Positions 55,965-64,000 of a stretch of 64,000 bases of DNA are shown piece by piece; the stretch's first letter is position 1; the number at the start of each line of letters is the position of its first letter. The notes beneath the pieces were generated by a model. That model was not told the DNA's origin. It did no database searches and saw only the letters and a list, made by a program, of their open reading frames with translations. The stretch comes from Diabrotica undecimpunctata. Taxonomy: Eukaryota; Arthropoda; Insecta; Coleoptera; Chrysomelidae. The position numbers and the translations under genes were made by a program. The stretch spans positions 119,643,049 through 119,707,048 of the forward strand of contig NC_092808.1 of NCBI RefSeq assembly GCF_040954645.1, read 5' to 3'.

Positions 55965-57078
55965 ATTATCAGACAAATATTAAAGAAGTCTATTGAATAT
56001 GTAAAACCAGCATACATGTGCTTTGTGGATTTAAAAAGTGCTTTTGACAGGGTGAAGTGAAATGACGTCATAAATTTATTACAAGTAGAACAAATAGACC
56101 ATGAGATAATAAGGACAATTAATGAAATTAACAAGAACAACGAGACCAGAGTTATAATGCCAACAGGGGAAACAGAATGCATAGAACTAAAAGGAGGAAT
56201 CCGCCAAGGAGACTCGCTCAGCCCATTGTTATTCAATATGGTGATGAATCAAATAATTCACGAAGTAAGAAAACGACACGGATACCACATGGGAGCGCAT
56301 AAAATCACGATACTATGCTATGCCGATTATGTAGTACTAATTTCTGATAACAAAAATGACCTACAAAGGCAGCTCCACACCTTCAATATCACAGCAAACA
56401 AACTTAATATGAGAATATCATTAGAAAAAACTAAATGTATAATGATCAGTACAGAGCCGCGAAGATGCAAACTAGAAATAGACGGCAAAATTGTAGAACA
56501 AGTAATGAAATTCAATTACCTAGGAGTAGAGATCACTAGTGACAGGGATATAACAACAGAGACCACAAGGCAAGCATCAAAGCGGCAAGAGTATGTGGTT
56601 GCCTCCAAGAAACCATATATAGAGAAACAAATATCTGACCACGGAAAGTAAAATGAAAGTATACAAGACAACAGTAAGACCAATCCTAACATATGCAGCG
56701 TAGACCGATACAACAAAGACGAAACAACAGATCAACAATATCGAAATAAAAGTATTAAGATCAATAGCGGACATATCATTAAGAGACAGACAAACCAACA
56801 GAGGTATACGCGAACAATGCAAAATTCAAAATATTAACAAGTGGATAAAAACAAGAACAAAAAACTGGAACGAACATGTAAAACGAATGGGACCAAATAG
56901 ATTAGTGAACATCTGTAAAAACAACAAGTCGTATAGCGGAAGAACCCTTTGGAAGGCCGCCAAAAAGGTGGAAAGATTATGTACAGTCAACAACGACTGA
57001 AACAGAATAAAAGGCAGACAAACAGGAGTAATGCTAGTCGCACGAAGCAGAAGATGAAGAAGAAGAAGAAAATCACCA
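55953..57078 (+). mobile_element. RTE-like LINE inserted into a related RTE, 12-bp duplication
   Basis: agaaaatcacca stands at 55953-55964 and 57067-57078. The insert (55965-57066) is 5'-truncated within the RT and ends with an AGAAGAAGAAG tail. The host frame is contiguous if the insert and one repeat copy are removed. The insert is the same family as 19331-21360. Confidence 0.9.
55965..57000 (+). pseudogene. RTE-like reverse transcriptase with YADY active site
   Basis: YVKPAYMCFVDLKSAFDRVK (first catalytic box, then a stop), GETECIELKGGIRQGDSLSP and LLFNMVMNQIIHEVRKRH (box B), TILCYADYVVLISDNKNDLQ, where the second Asp of YADD is Tyr, LNMRISLEKTKCIMISTE, KFNYLGVEITSDRDITTET. After a stop: TTVRPILTYAA, NIEIKVLRSIADISLRDRQT, KNWNEHVKRMGPNRLVNICK, and a shifted GRPPKRWKDYVQSTT. 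Changing the second Asp would abolish polymerisation in known RTs. Frame breaks near 56651, 56990 and others. Confidence 0.9.
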
Positions 57079-57295
57079 AAAGAGGACAGAATACAGAAAG
57101 AAATAATAAAGTACAAAAGACCAGATCGGAAGGTATAGAGGAGCAGATCTGAAGCATTCTAATACCTCCCTTCAAAAAGGGCTCAAATTGAACCCGAAAA
57201 ATTACAGAGGAATTAATTTATCGAACACAAGACTAAAATTAATAACCAAAGTGATAACAAATAAACTAAATAAAATTATAACTTTGCCTTTTCGA
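57067..57295 (+). pseudogene. RTE-like LINE, right part of split host copy
   Basis: KSPKEDRIQKEIIKY continues the host RT. KGLKLNPKNYRGINLSNTRL and KLITKVITNKLNKI follow (the 'NYRGI-Llnt-lKl' block of RT fingers), ending near 57295. The remainder of the host RT is absent. Confidence 0.75.
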
Positions 57296-57559
57296 GTTCT
57301 GTAGCGTTGGCCTAAATTTTTTTTCGATTTATTTTCTAACCATAGTTTTCTTGTGTCACCTTTTGTTTATTTCCGCTATTTTTCATACGAATATTCCTAT
57401 TCGTTTCACTGGTGTTATGTGTAGAGGAGAAGATGGGAATATGGCCCCTTAATTAATTTTTCGACTAGAGATTATAAACAATCAACATTTTTAAATTTTA
57501 ATTTCGTTCACATAACTATTAGTCTAATAATGCAGTATTATTAAAAAATATAAAAAAAA
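57296..57559. other. AT-rich, ends with a GGGAATATGGCCCC motif
   Basis: GTAGAGGAGAAGATGGGAAT at 57422, then ATGGCCCC, matches in reverse GTAGAGGAGAATGTGGGAAT at about 58295-58276. This inverted pair brackets the pogo-like remnant. Confidence 0.6.
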
Positions 57560-57634
57560 TCAAGATCTAACATAAAAAAAATTATTCTTGTCAGTATTTA
57601 GGATACTGTTAAAAATAAAAAACGTCACTCTAAT

Positions 57635-57960
57635 ATGGCCCCCAGGGGAAAGCAAAAATCTATAGGCAGAAATCGCAGATATAATGTTCAGTTTCTGCAC
57701 CGGCACATTCATTGTGTGCCCACAAAATACAGCTATGGCACTGTATCCAAGATTCCCCTCTGCTATTACTTGAATAAGACTCCTCTCACAAAAGATGCAC
57801 ACGGTGTCGTCGTTATCAGGAATTGAACCCTGTGAACTTAGTTCGGAATCTGTATTCTCTTCAATATTGGAAAGATATACTTTCCACAATTTCCTGTAAT
57901 ATGGCCCTCTCAATGTGTATGTAATATGGACTCGGGTCCATGATGCATACACATTCAGGG
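57635..57960 (-). pseudogene. pogo-like transposase C-terminus with PHD-type zinc finger
   Basis: Minus strand. The open frame 57560-57952 contains RVHITYTLRGPYYRKLWKVY and GSIPDNDDTVCIFCERS. After a one-base shift the zinc finger reads EESYSSNSRGESWIQCHSCI, LWAHNECAGAETEHYICDFC and a stop: C-FC-12-WIQC--C--W-H--C-13-C--C. Many insect pogo/Tigger-like transposases end in such a finger (from memory). The DDE region is missing. An inverted pair at 57422 and 58295 may mark its ends. Confidence 0.7.
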
Positions 57961-58242
57961 GGCTATATTAAAGCAATAGTTACAATATAAACAAAATATC
58001 AAAAACAATTTATATCTATTGCAAAATGTTCATAGTTACCTTTAACAGTCGATATTCAATGGTTTTTCTACACACTAATCAGAGAAAGATAATGTTTTTA
58101 ACTGGTTTCTTCGAAAAAACATAAACACAAGAACGGCAAAAAGTTTTGTTAAGCACGCGAATGAAGCGAGCTTTGTAAGTTGACTAAAGGTAGATACAGT
58201 ATCAAGCGTAATTCAACAATGGCATTGGCGGAAGTAACAAAT

Positions 58243-58632
58243 TCACTCGGGGGCCGACTTATCAGCAGGTGCCATATTCCCACATTCTCCTCTACTGTGT
58301 TTTCTAAATTTACGTAGGCTTTTTTGTTTTTTCGGTCTTAAAATGTCATCTTCATCCGATAATAAAACGTCAAAATATTTCTCCGGATCATAAGAAGGAT
58401 CAATATCAATATCATCATCAAGACTATATAGTATGTCTGATGGAAACTCAGAAATAGATGAAGCTGCATTTGAACCTAAAACCATATTTGTTAATTTTTT
58501 CTTAAAATTAACAAACGAAAACGTACTTGGGTCACTGCCTAGGTTACTATTAGTCTTTCTATTTTCTGGCTCTAGCTTTTCATCTGCTTCCTCTTGATGT
58601 TGATAAGATTCGGAATCGGAATCTACGTGTTA
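58243..58632 (-). CDS. acidic hypothetical ORF, possibly partial
   Basis: Open minus-strand frame of about 127 codons. SDSESYQHQEEADEKLEPEN, GSDPSTFSFVNFKKKL, DDDIDIDPSYDPEKYFDVLL, SDEDDILRPKKQKSLRKFRK and a short end GNMAPADKSAPE. Strongly acidic, then basic, with no known fold. An in-frame ATG is at 58485; the frame is open further upstream to a stop near 58635, where a TTTTAG acceptor-like site lies close by. It could be the linker region of the pogo-like transposase next to it, or a host exon. Base composition looks more coding-like than the flanks. Confidence 0.35.
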
Positions 58633-58639
58633 TTGTAGT

Positions 58640-60069
58640 TATAAGTCAGACTAAAACAAATTTAAATAATAACCTGTATTATTTGACTGTACATTCCCAC
58701 ACATTTATTGTGTACTTGATACTGTACTGGTATCAAGGGACAAAAGTTGACTTATCACTAAATGCAAGGGATGCGCTAGTGGTGCTATTAGATATAAGTC
58801 AAGTTATACCCTTTTGTACGCAATGAATGATAAAATTTTGATTTAGATTCATTAAGCACCAACTCATATCTAGATAACGGTGTTATTATTGACTTACATC
58901 TCTTTGCGCAACCACAGATAAACTTGTTTTTTACAGCGTAGTGTACTTTTTTCATTCTCCACCAAATGTATACTTTGTAAGCGTACCAAAGATATTTAAT
59001 AGCATCTGCTAAAATCGCATGCGAAAGTTTCAGAAGAGATAACTCCAGATCACGGCCTATAAACACGAAAACCACTACCTCGTTACATAATACTGGGCTG
59101 GAAAGTCGATACTATTTACTGCTACTTGTATTTCAACTGCTTTTAAATAAAATGAGACCAATTTGATACAATGCAGATATGATTACAACGAAATCTAATA
59201 TCTCTAAAATAATAAACCCCTGTAATACATAAGAAAAGAATGTTTACTTATCTTATAATTTCCTTACACGCATTTAAACTTTTACATAAACTCGAGTTCT
59301 CCAAAAACAAAAACTCTAATCCCATTTCTAATCCGACTTGTCAAAGTGAATGAGTAACAATCTTCCTTCACCTTGGATCAGGGGTGAATTCAATTCATTT
59401 TTCACGGTAGCAGAGATTAGAAGGTGAAAATACGGAAGTTTAAAAAGTTGTACGTGGTCGCATTTTTCATTTAGTACATCGCATCGCGAAAATGCGAGAG
59501 GGAGAGTCCTCTCGTACGATACAACGCGAAGAATATCCTACCATAAACGTAAAACTTTTCCTAAAAGTATTTTTATAGCTCCCAGATTTCTAACAGAGGT
59601 TTACAGTCGCCTTTAAATTTTATACCAAGTGCAACTTTGGAGTATAATGACTTAGTGGGATATAAAAACTCACAGTATGTTAGACTTGACATTGAAATAT
59701 GCGCTGGTGAGTTTGAAATATAGAAATCAATAAACTGGTTTTACATTTCAGACAAAACAACAAAATTTATAAAAAAGAAACGTATTTTAAAATAAAACGA
59801 GTCGCAAGAAAAATACTGAAATTGTAAAAACTTAAGTTAAAAATAACTAAAAACGTATGAGAGACGCACAAGGAACAGTGGAACTGTACTTAGGATTATA
59901 TGTTCAAGAAGGCTTTGACTATAGATTTAAAAGGTAAAAGAGTTTACCTATTTGGAAGTAATGAAAAGAGAAAAAAAATTAAAATAAATAATTACTCAAA
60001 GAATCTAAAAGTATGGTGGTCTAAAATGCTAAGTCCAGATATACGAAAATGAAAATTTACAGGAGAGTG
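58640..60069. other. no recognised genes
   Basis: AT-rich. A 95-codon minus-strand frame at 58788-59075 has no known motif and I do not call it. Nothing else stands out. Confidence 0.4.
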
Positions 60070-60320
60070 ATCAGACGAGGTATTGTACCGGGTGGTCCAA
60101 TAAGCCGATCTCTCGGCTATATATCAGAAACTATTCATGTTATAACTTTAGGAGAAAAAATTCCTTGGTAAAAGTGGCCCAGAGAAATCGCTGAAAATAA
60201 CTTTTAAGTTTCTGGGTTAACTGCTAGGGGGCGTACCCTGTGAAGAAAACTTTAAAAACCAGCTTTTTGGTTTTCAAAGGTGGAAAACTTTGAAAACCAT
60301 AATACAGGGTGAGTCAATAC
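60070..60320. repeat. probable dispersed repeat (GTACCGGGTGGTCC type)
   Basis: Starts near GTACCGGGTGGTCCAATAAG and AGCCGATCTCTCGGCTATAT (CCGA-tctc-TCGG stem). It includes CTAGGGGGCGTACCCTG and, at about 60304, ACAGGGTGAGTC. Such GGGTG-type starts are common at ends of mariner-class repeats. No clean inverted partner, so boundaries are guesses. Confidence 0.35.
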
Positions 60321-61299
60321 TATACTTACTTATGTTTATGCGTTTTTATTCATATCTCGAGTTCGACAAAATTTAATCCTGTTCCATTATAATTTACAAT
60401 AAATAAATGTTTTCATTAAACGTTTTAAAGAAAAACAAATTTTAATTTTTTCTATTGGAAAGTACCCTCTACCCATGACAATTAAAACTAAATGCAATTG
60501 TTTTATAGTATATACGCGTATATAATATATTTTAGTATATACGCGTGGAAATAATATTTGAAGTTTTTTGTTAATACAAACTTAAAGAAATACACCTTAA
60601 CCTGTTTAATTTAATTTGTAAAATGAATTATAAAGCGTTTTTATAAAGCACCCTTGTTCGGATCAAAGTTTAACTGTGATCGAAAGAAGGTGACAAAAAT
60701 ATAACACTTATTTTACAGTTGCGGGTTGACACTTCCAGATTTTTTTTTATTATTTACTATGAAATAAAGTCTGTTCTTTTAAGAACAAAATTATTGTGTT
60801 AGGCGTAAGGAGTTAATAGATTTATACATAAGTAAAACACTTCACATTTGTATTTAGGTATAAAACATATTAATTAAAACTTTTTTAAAAAGTGTCGTCA
60901 AAATGTATACAGTAGCATAACGTGACGTTTTCGATCTAGATCAGATCATCTTTAGCCTTCTTTTGTAATTGAAGCGAACACCAAAATTGTAGCTGTGACA
61001 TCAATATATGGTTTTACATTGTTCCAAATTTAAATTCTAATGTGACTCTAAGTCGACGACATTGTATAAAAATTTAATAATTAAAGAGCAACATGTTGCT
61101 TTGCTCGACTTGAACACGTTGTTCTTGTCAGTTAAAACGACTGTTGTAGTTGGTCTGTGTCTGTATTTTATTTTCTTGTTATTACCTATTTATGATGTTT
61201 CATCAGATGCTTTATACTATTTGCTTGAAACAGAAAATCACCGATCTTAATATGGATTATGTTAGTAAATATGATTAATGTACATTTTGTTTCTCAATA
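60321..61299. other. unassigned AT-rich stretch
   Basis: Includes a duplicated tatatacgcg motif at 60509-60547. No coding signal recognised. Confidence 0.4.
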
Positions 61300-61587
61300 T
61301 TTTCATCTAGTAATATTTAACATTGGTAATTATAGGGATAGGATTCTAGCAGCTACAGGTATAAGTAAAAACACTTTAACCAAAATAAGAAAAGAAGGTA
61401 GAGAAATAAATAAAAATGGAGCTACTAGTTCATCTTTTACAACCCCCAAAAAAAAAAACGTTTTCGTGCTAAAAAAATTAAATTCAGCAAAGGAGATGTG
61501 GAAATCATCAAAAATATTATATACGACTTCTATATCATCTAGAAAAGATCACTTACAATTAACTGTAAATAGATAAGTTAACTTAAC
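61300..61587 (+). pseudogene. HTH-DDE (IS630/Tc1-class) transposase, N-terminal part
   Basis: The frame 61259-61576 includes IGNYRDRILAATGISKNTLT and KIRKEGREINKNGATSS, then a shift, after which another frame reads KRFRAKKIKFSKGDVEIIKN and IIYDFYI. The pattern 'n-reRi-aatgiS--Tl-ri-kEG', then 'tP-Kkr', then a helix with 'iiRn-I--fY' is that of insect DDE transposons with an N-terminal HTH. The frame shift and a stop near 61535 show decay. A LINE interrupts it at about 61588. Confidence 0.65.
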
Positions 61588-61934
61588 ATCTTACGTATAT
61601 CCTGGGTTGACAGAGTTACTAATATGGAGGTCCTGCAGAGAATGGGGAAAGAATGTGAAATTCTCATGACCGTCAAAACTAAAAAGTTGGAATATCTAGG
61701 ACATGTAATGAGAAATCAAGAACGTTACGGCCTTCTTCAGCTGATTCTCCAAGGGAAGGTGAATGGTAAGAGCGGACCGGGAAGAAGACGCATTTCCTGG
61801 CTTCAAAATTTACGAAAGTGGTATAACACGACTACCACTGAACTGTTCCGCGCTGCAATAAACAAAGTAAAGATAGCCGTGATGATCGCCAACATCCGGA
61901 ACGGATAGGCACTTTAAGAAGAGAGTTAAGTTAA
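61576..61934 (+). mobile_element. RTE-like LINE (AAG-tail family), short copy with near-perfect duplication
   Basis: agttaacttaa at 61576-61586 and agttaagttaa at 61924-61934 (one mismatch) flank an open frame: LRISWVDRVTNMEVLQRMGK, KKLEYLGHVMRNQERYG, GRRRISWLQNLRKWYNTTTT, ELFRAAINKVKIAVMIANIR, NG and a stop at 61906-61908. A weak AAG tail (taagaagag) follows. Same family as 5374 and 31932; no stops. Confidence 0.9.
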
Positions 61935-62081
61935 AAAATAATTTACGATAAAAAATTTTGTTATCGTAAATAAACTAGAGTAAGTAAAATTATAAAATAA
62001 TTGTTTGTTTGTTTGTACCCATTTAAAACGAAATGAAAGTTTTCTAGTAAAAACACTGATATAGACACATTTTTAACAAAA

Positions 62082-62453
62082 ATGGTAGATACAATTCCTT
62101 TACAATTTTACTTACTTAGTAAACAAGATTTACTTTTCAAATATTTTATACCTAACTTAGAGTCCACTTATAATATAGCATTTAACATAAATGATGTTAA
62201 AAATATAACAACAATAAAATTTGCAGAAATGTTAATAGAGGAGTGGGCTAACATATGTAAACACGTACAAAAATATGAAAACACTCAAATCCCAAAAGAA
62301 AATTCATTAGAATCTACGCTGGACCACTTACAAATTTTTATTAATACTGGTTCATCCGAAGAAAGCCTTTCTGATAATGAAGATAGTCGATTTGATTTTC
62401 CTTTGTACCGTTCTAAACGGTTTAAAACCAATTTTTCACAACAAACTATTTAA
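62082..62453 (+). pseudogene. HTH-DDE transposase C-terminal part
   Basis: A 123-codon frame. The key text is FNINDVKNITTIKFAEMLI, EEWANICKHVQKYEN, DHLQIFINTGSSEESLSDNE. It matches the end of the same transposon type: after the last catalytic residue comes 'f---dv--lt---f--it-eeW---c-hv-kiE--y', then an acidic Ser-rich tail with FiIN-g. No DDE core lies between 61587 and 62082 apart from the LINE, so the catalytic domain was deleted. The ATG at 62082 need not be a real start. Confidence 0.55.
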
Positions 62454-63099
62454 AAGTTTCAAACTTCGAACAAAGTTTTTTATATTATTAAAAAACTGCA
62501 TAGGTAAGTTAAAAATTGTTTTTAATTTATACATGGGATCCCTCTCTCTTTATAGTGGTATTTTGAAATTATTCACCGTAGTAACGAAGATGATTTTCTT
62601 AGCCGAAAGTGCTCAGCTAGGAATTAAATTACATACTTAAAAATACTTTTTTTTCCTGTCACTCAGTTGTTACAAGCGTGTAAAAAACATATAAGTCTTA
62701 GAAAGATCTAAGTCTTAATTCTAAACACTGTTTAGAAAATAAATACATTATTTAGTTAGTTAAAATAAACTACTTATTTTTTGTGTTGTGTTGTTGAAAC
62801 CGTTCCTTCCTTCCTGGCAATGTTAATAAATGTAAGTATTCCTGTAAGTATTCAGGAATTTGTTATTTATTAAAGTAATTCTAATATTTTACTCATTATT
62901 TTATCGAATGCAATTGATTATAAACTTTATAAATATTAAAAGCTATGAAAATAAAAATTAACAAATTCATTCTTCACTTTAATTGAATATATCTACTTAC
63001 AAATTTTTTTTTAAAGCTACGGGTTTCCGTCCGCCACTGGTAGAAACGATCCACTTGTCTGGGCGAAATACTAGGTAGCATTCCCAAACTAAAGTTTGT
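62454..63099. other. unassigned AT-rich stretch
   Basis: Nothing recognised. Confidence 0.4.
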
Positions 63100-63366
63100 C
63101 GGAGTCATACTGCAACAATGTCGATTAACGCAGTTACAGAACTGTTTCCTGGCATGGTTATTTTCATTAATGGAGATATTCCGTTTTTCTCACGATCCCC
63201 AGACCTGCCCCCTTAGATTTTTTTCCATGGGGGTACCTAAAGAGTATCGTCTACACCGATCCAGTATTATAAACAATCCAGCAACTGCAAGACCGCATTA
63301 CCAATGCTATACGTGACATACCCATTTAGATGTGCCAGCAATTTTTCCACAGCTTGCGCTCTAGAG
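63100..63366 (+). pseudogene. mariner-like transposase C-terminus
   Basis: With frameshifts the plus strand reads TELFPGMVIFINGDIPFFSR, then PRPAPLDFFPWGYLKSIVY, TIQQLQDRITNAIRDIPI and MCQQFFHSLRSR. SPDL-PLDFFPWGYLK holds the third catalytic Asp in one frame (SRSPDLPP). The blocks are those that follow it in the same subfamily as 51725-52612, which has lost exactly this part. Two stops. A hAT element begins directly after. Confidence 0.78.
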
Positions 63367-63373
63367 TCTAGAC

Positions 63374-64000
63374 CAGCGGTTCTCAACCACCGTGTCGCGA
63401 CACACTGGTGTGCCGGAAGAACCTATTAGGTGTGTCGCGAGATTTACGAATACGATATTTTTATTTATATTTTTTTACTTGTTCTAATATACCAATCATG
63501 CATTCAACTATTTTTTTAACTATTAAGTATATACCACGTTATACTAATCAATAAAGTGCCAATCCGAAATTGTTTCCTCTCTGTTTTTAAAATTTAACCT
63601 ACATAACTTGCGTTATGAATAGTTGCGCAAAGCAAGAGATCTTGTTTCTTATCTTTAAGACGGAGCAACGCGTGATGTACGCCGACGCGATCCGATTAAC
63701 CAGTTTTTGCTTTATGCTTTGCATTTGGAACAAAATCATCAAAGCGTTTCCCAAAAACCGCGAGAGTATTTTCAACGTCTACGTTGTTCCATTCAATCAT
63801 CCTTAGTTATAATGGAAAAATGAATAAAACTCCCAGATAAGGCACTTTTAGCATCATATAAAGTTTCTGAATTGATTGCCAAAAAACAGAAAGCCCATAC
63901 TATTGGTGGAGAGCTTATTTTACCGACATGTAAAGAATTAGTTGCTACAATGTTAAGCCCGGAAGCTGTTGAACAAATATCAAAGGTACCTTTATCAAAT
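63374..64000 (+). mobile_element. hAT-type transposon, left end and transposase N-terminal region
   Basis: CAGCGGTTCTCAACCACCGT at 63374 is a typical hAT terminus. GTGTCGCGACACACTGGTGT and a second GTGTCGCGAGATTT follow, as in Charlie-like elements. The right end lies outside the window, so the 8-bp duplication (gtctagac would be the left copy) cannot be checked. Confidence 0.75.
63615..64000 (+). pseudogene. ZBED/Charlie-like hAT transposase, N-terminal part, runs off the edge
   Basis: A first frame (63615-63806) has MNSCAKQEILFLIFK and YADAIRLTSFCFML. After a frameshift the end of the window reads ALLASYKVSELIAKKQKAHT, IGGELILPTCKELVATMLSP and EAVEQISKVPLSN. This matches the region before the catalytic core of ZBED5-like hAT proteins ('a-yk-aeliAk--k-htI-E-lilP--k-mv--mlg--a---i--ipLSn'). 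The frame after about 63835 is open to the edge. Early frame damage suggests a pseudogene, but the rest is not visible. Confidence 0.72.

Noticed and set aside
58788..59075. 95-codon minus-strand frame (FIGRDLELSLLKLSHAILAD)
   Set aside because: Uninterrupted, but with no recognisable domain, homologue in the window or regulatory context. Kept as unproven.

Overview
This is eukaryotic, AT-rich, repeat-dominated DNA. It is most likely from an insect, and a beetle is plausible but not proven. The mix supports this: several RTE-like LINE families with (AAG)n or (ATG)n tails, Jockey/CR1-type LINEs with RNase H, an R4/Dong-like LINE, four different piggyBac elements, Tc1/mariner/pogo elements and hAT ends. 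I found no intact host gene, tRNA, rRNA or CRISPR array. Almost every recognisable coding stretch is a transposable-element relic.

Layout. 1-5.9 kb: minus-strand LINE 3' pieces, then a plus-strand Jockey/CR1-like 3' end interrupted by an RTE copy. 6.4-8.5 kb: mariner fragment, hAT end and a complete but dead Tc1 element. 8.5-11.2 kb: Jockey-type RT and RNase H separated by an RTE copy. 12.5-15.3 kb: piggyBac 1 with a LINE in its middle. 15.4-17.9 kb: a Tc1/IS630-class element carrying another LINE and a 161-bp foldback. 18.7-22.7 kb: an RTE copy split by a second RTE. 22.8-23.3 kb: a GC-rich terminal-inverted-repeat element. 25.9-27.5 kb: a second full-length Tc1 element. 28.7-29.2 kb: a MITE related to the 15.4-kb element. 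30.0-32.9 kb: piggyBac 2 with nested LINE. 34.0-37.4 kb: two LINE pieces, piggyBac 3 and a Ty3/Gypsy integrase fragment. 38.2-41.6 kb: piggyBac 4 carrying a 2.2-kb LINE. 42.4-42.8 kb: an ACTTCCGGT motif cluster. 43.7-50.7 kb: five LINE pieces, including an RT-less RTE. 51.3-53.1 kb: a mariner-like element at the centre of a palindrome. 53.5-57.3 kb: R4/Dong-like LINE and two nested RTE copies. 57.4-58.6 kb: pogo-like remnant and an acidic ORF. 61.3-62.5 kb: an HTH-DDE transposon split by a LINE. 63.1-64.0 kb: mariner C-terminus and the start of a hAT transposon running off the edge.

The most informative structure is insertion order. Eight LINE insertions have visible target-site duplications of 8-14 bp, and seven of them lie inside older transposons. 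In several, removing the insert and one duplication copy rejoins the host reading frame. The genes do not form a cellular pathway; each autonomous element encodes its own replication or transposition enzyme, and nearly all are broken. No new biological system is shown convincingly. The best leads are the two-member Tc1/IS630-class family, the GC-rich inverted-repeat element at 22.8 kb, the palindrome with a transposon at its centre, the ACTTCCGGT cluster, and the small open exon candidate at 48.14 kb.
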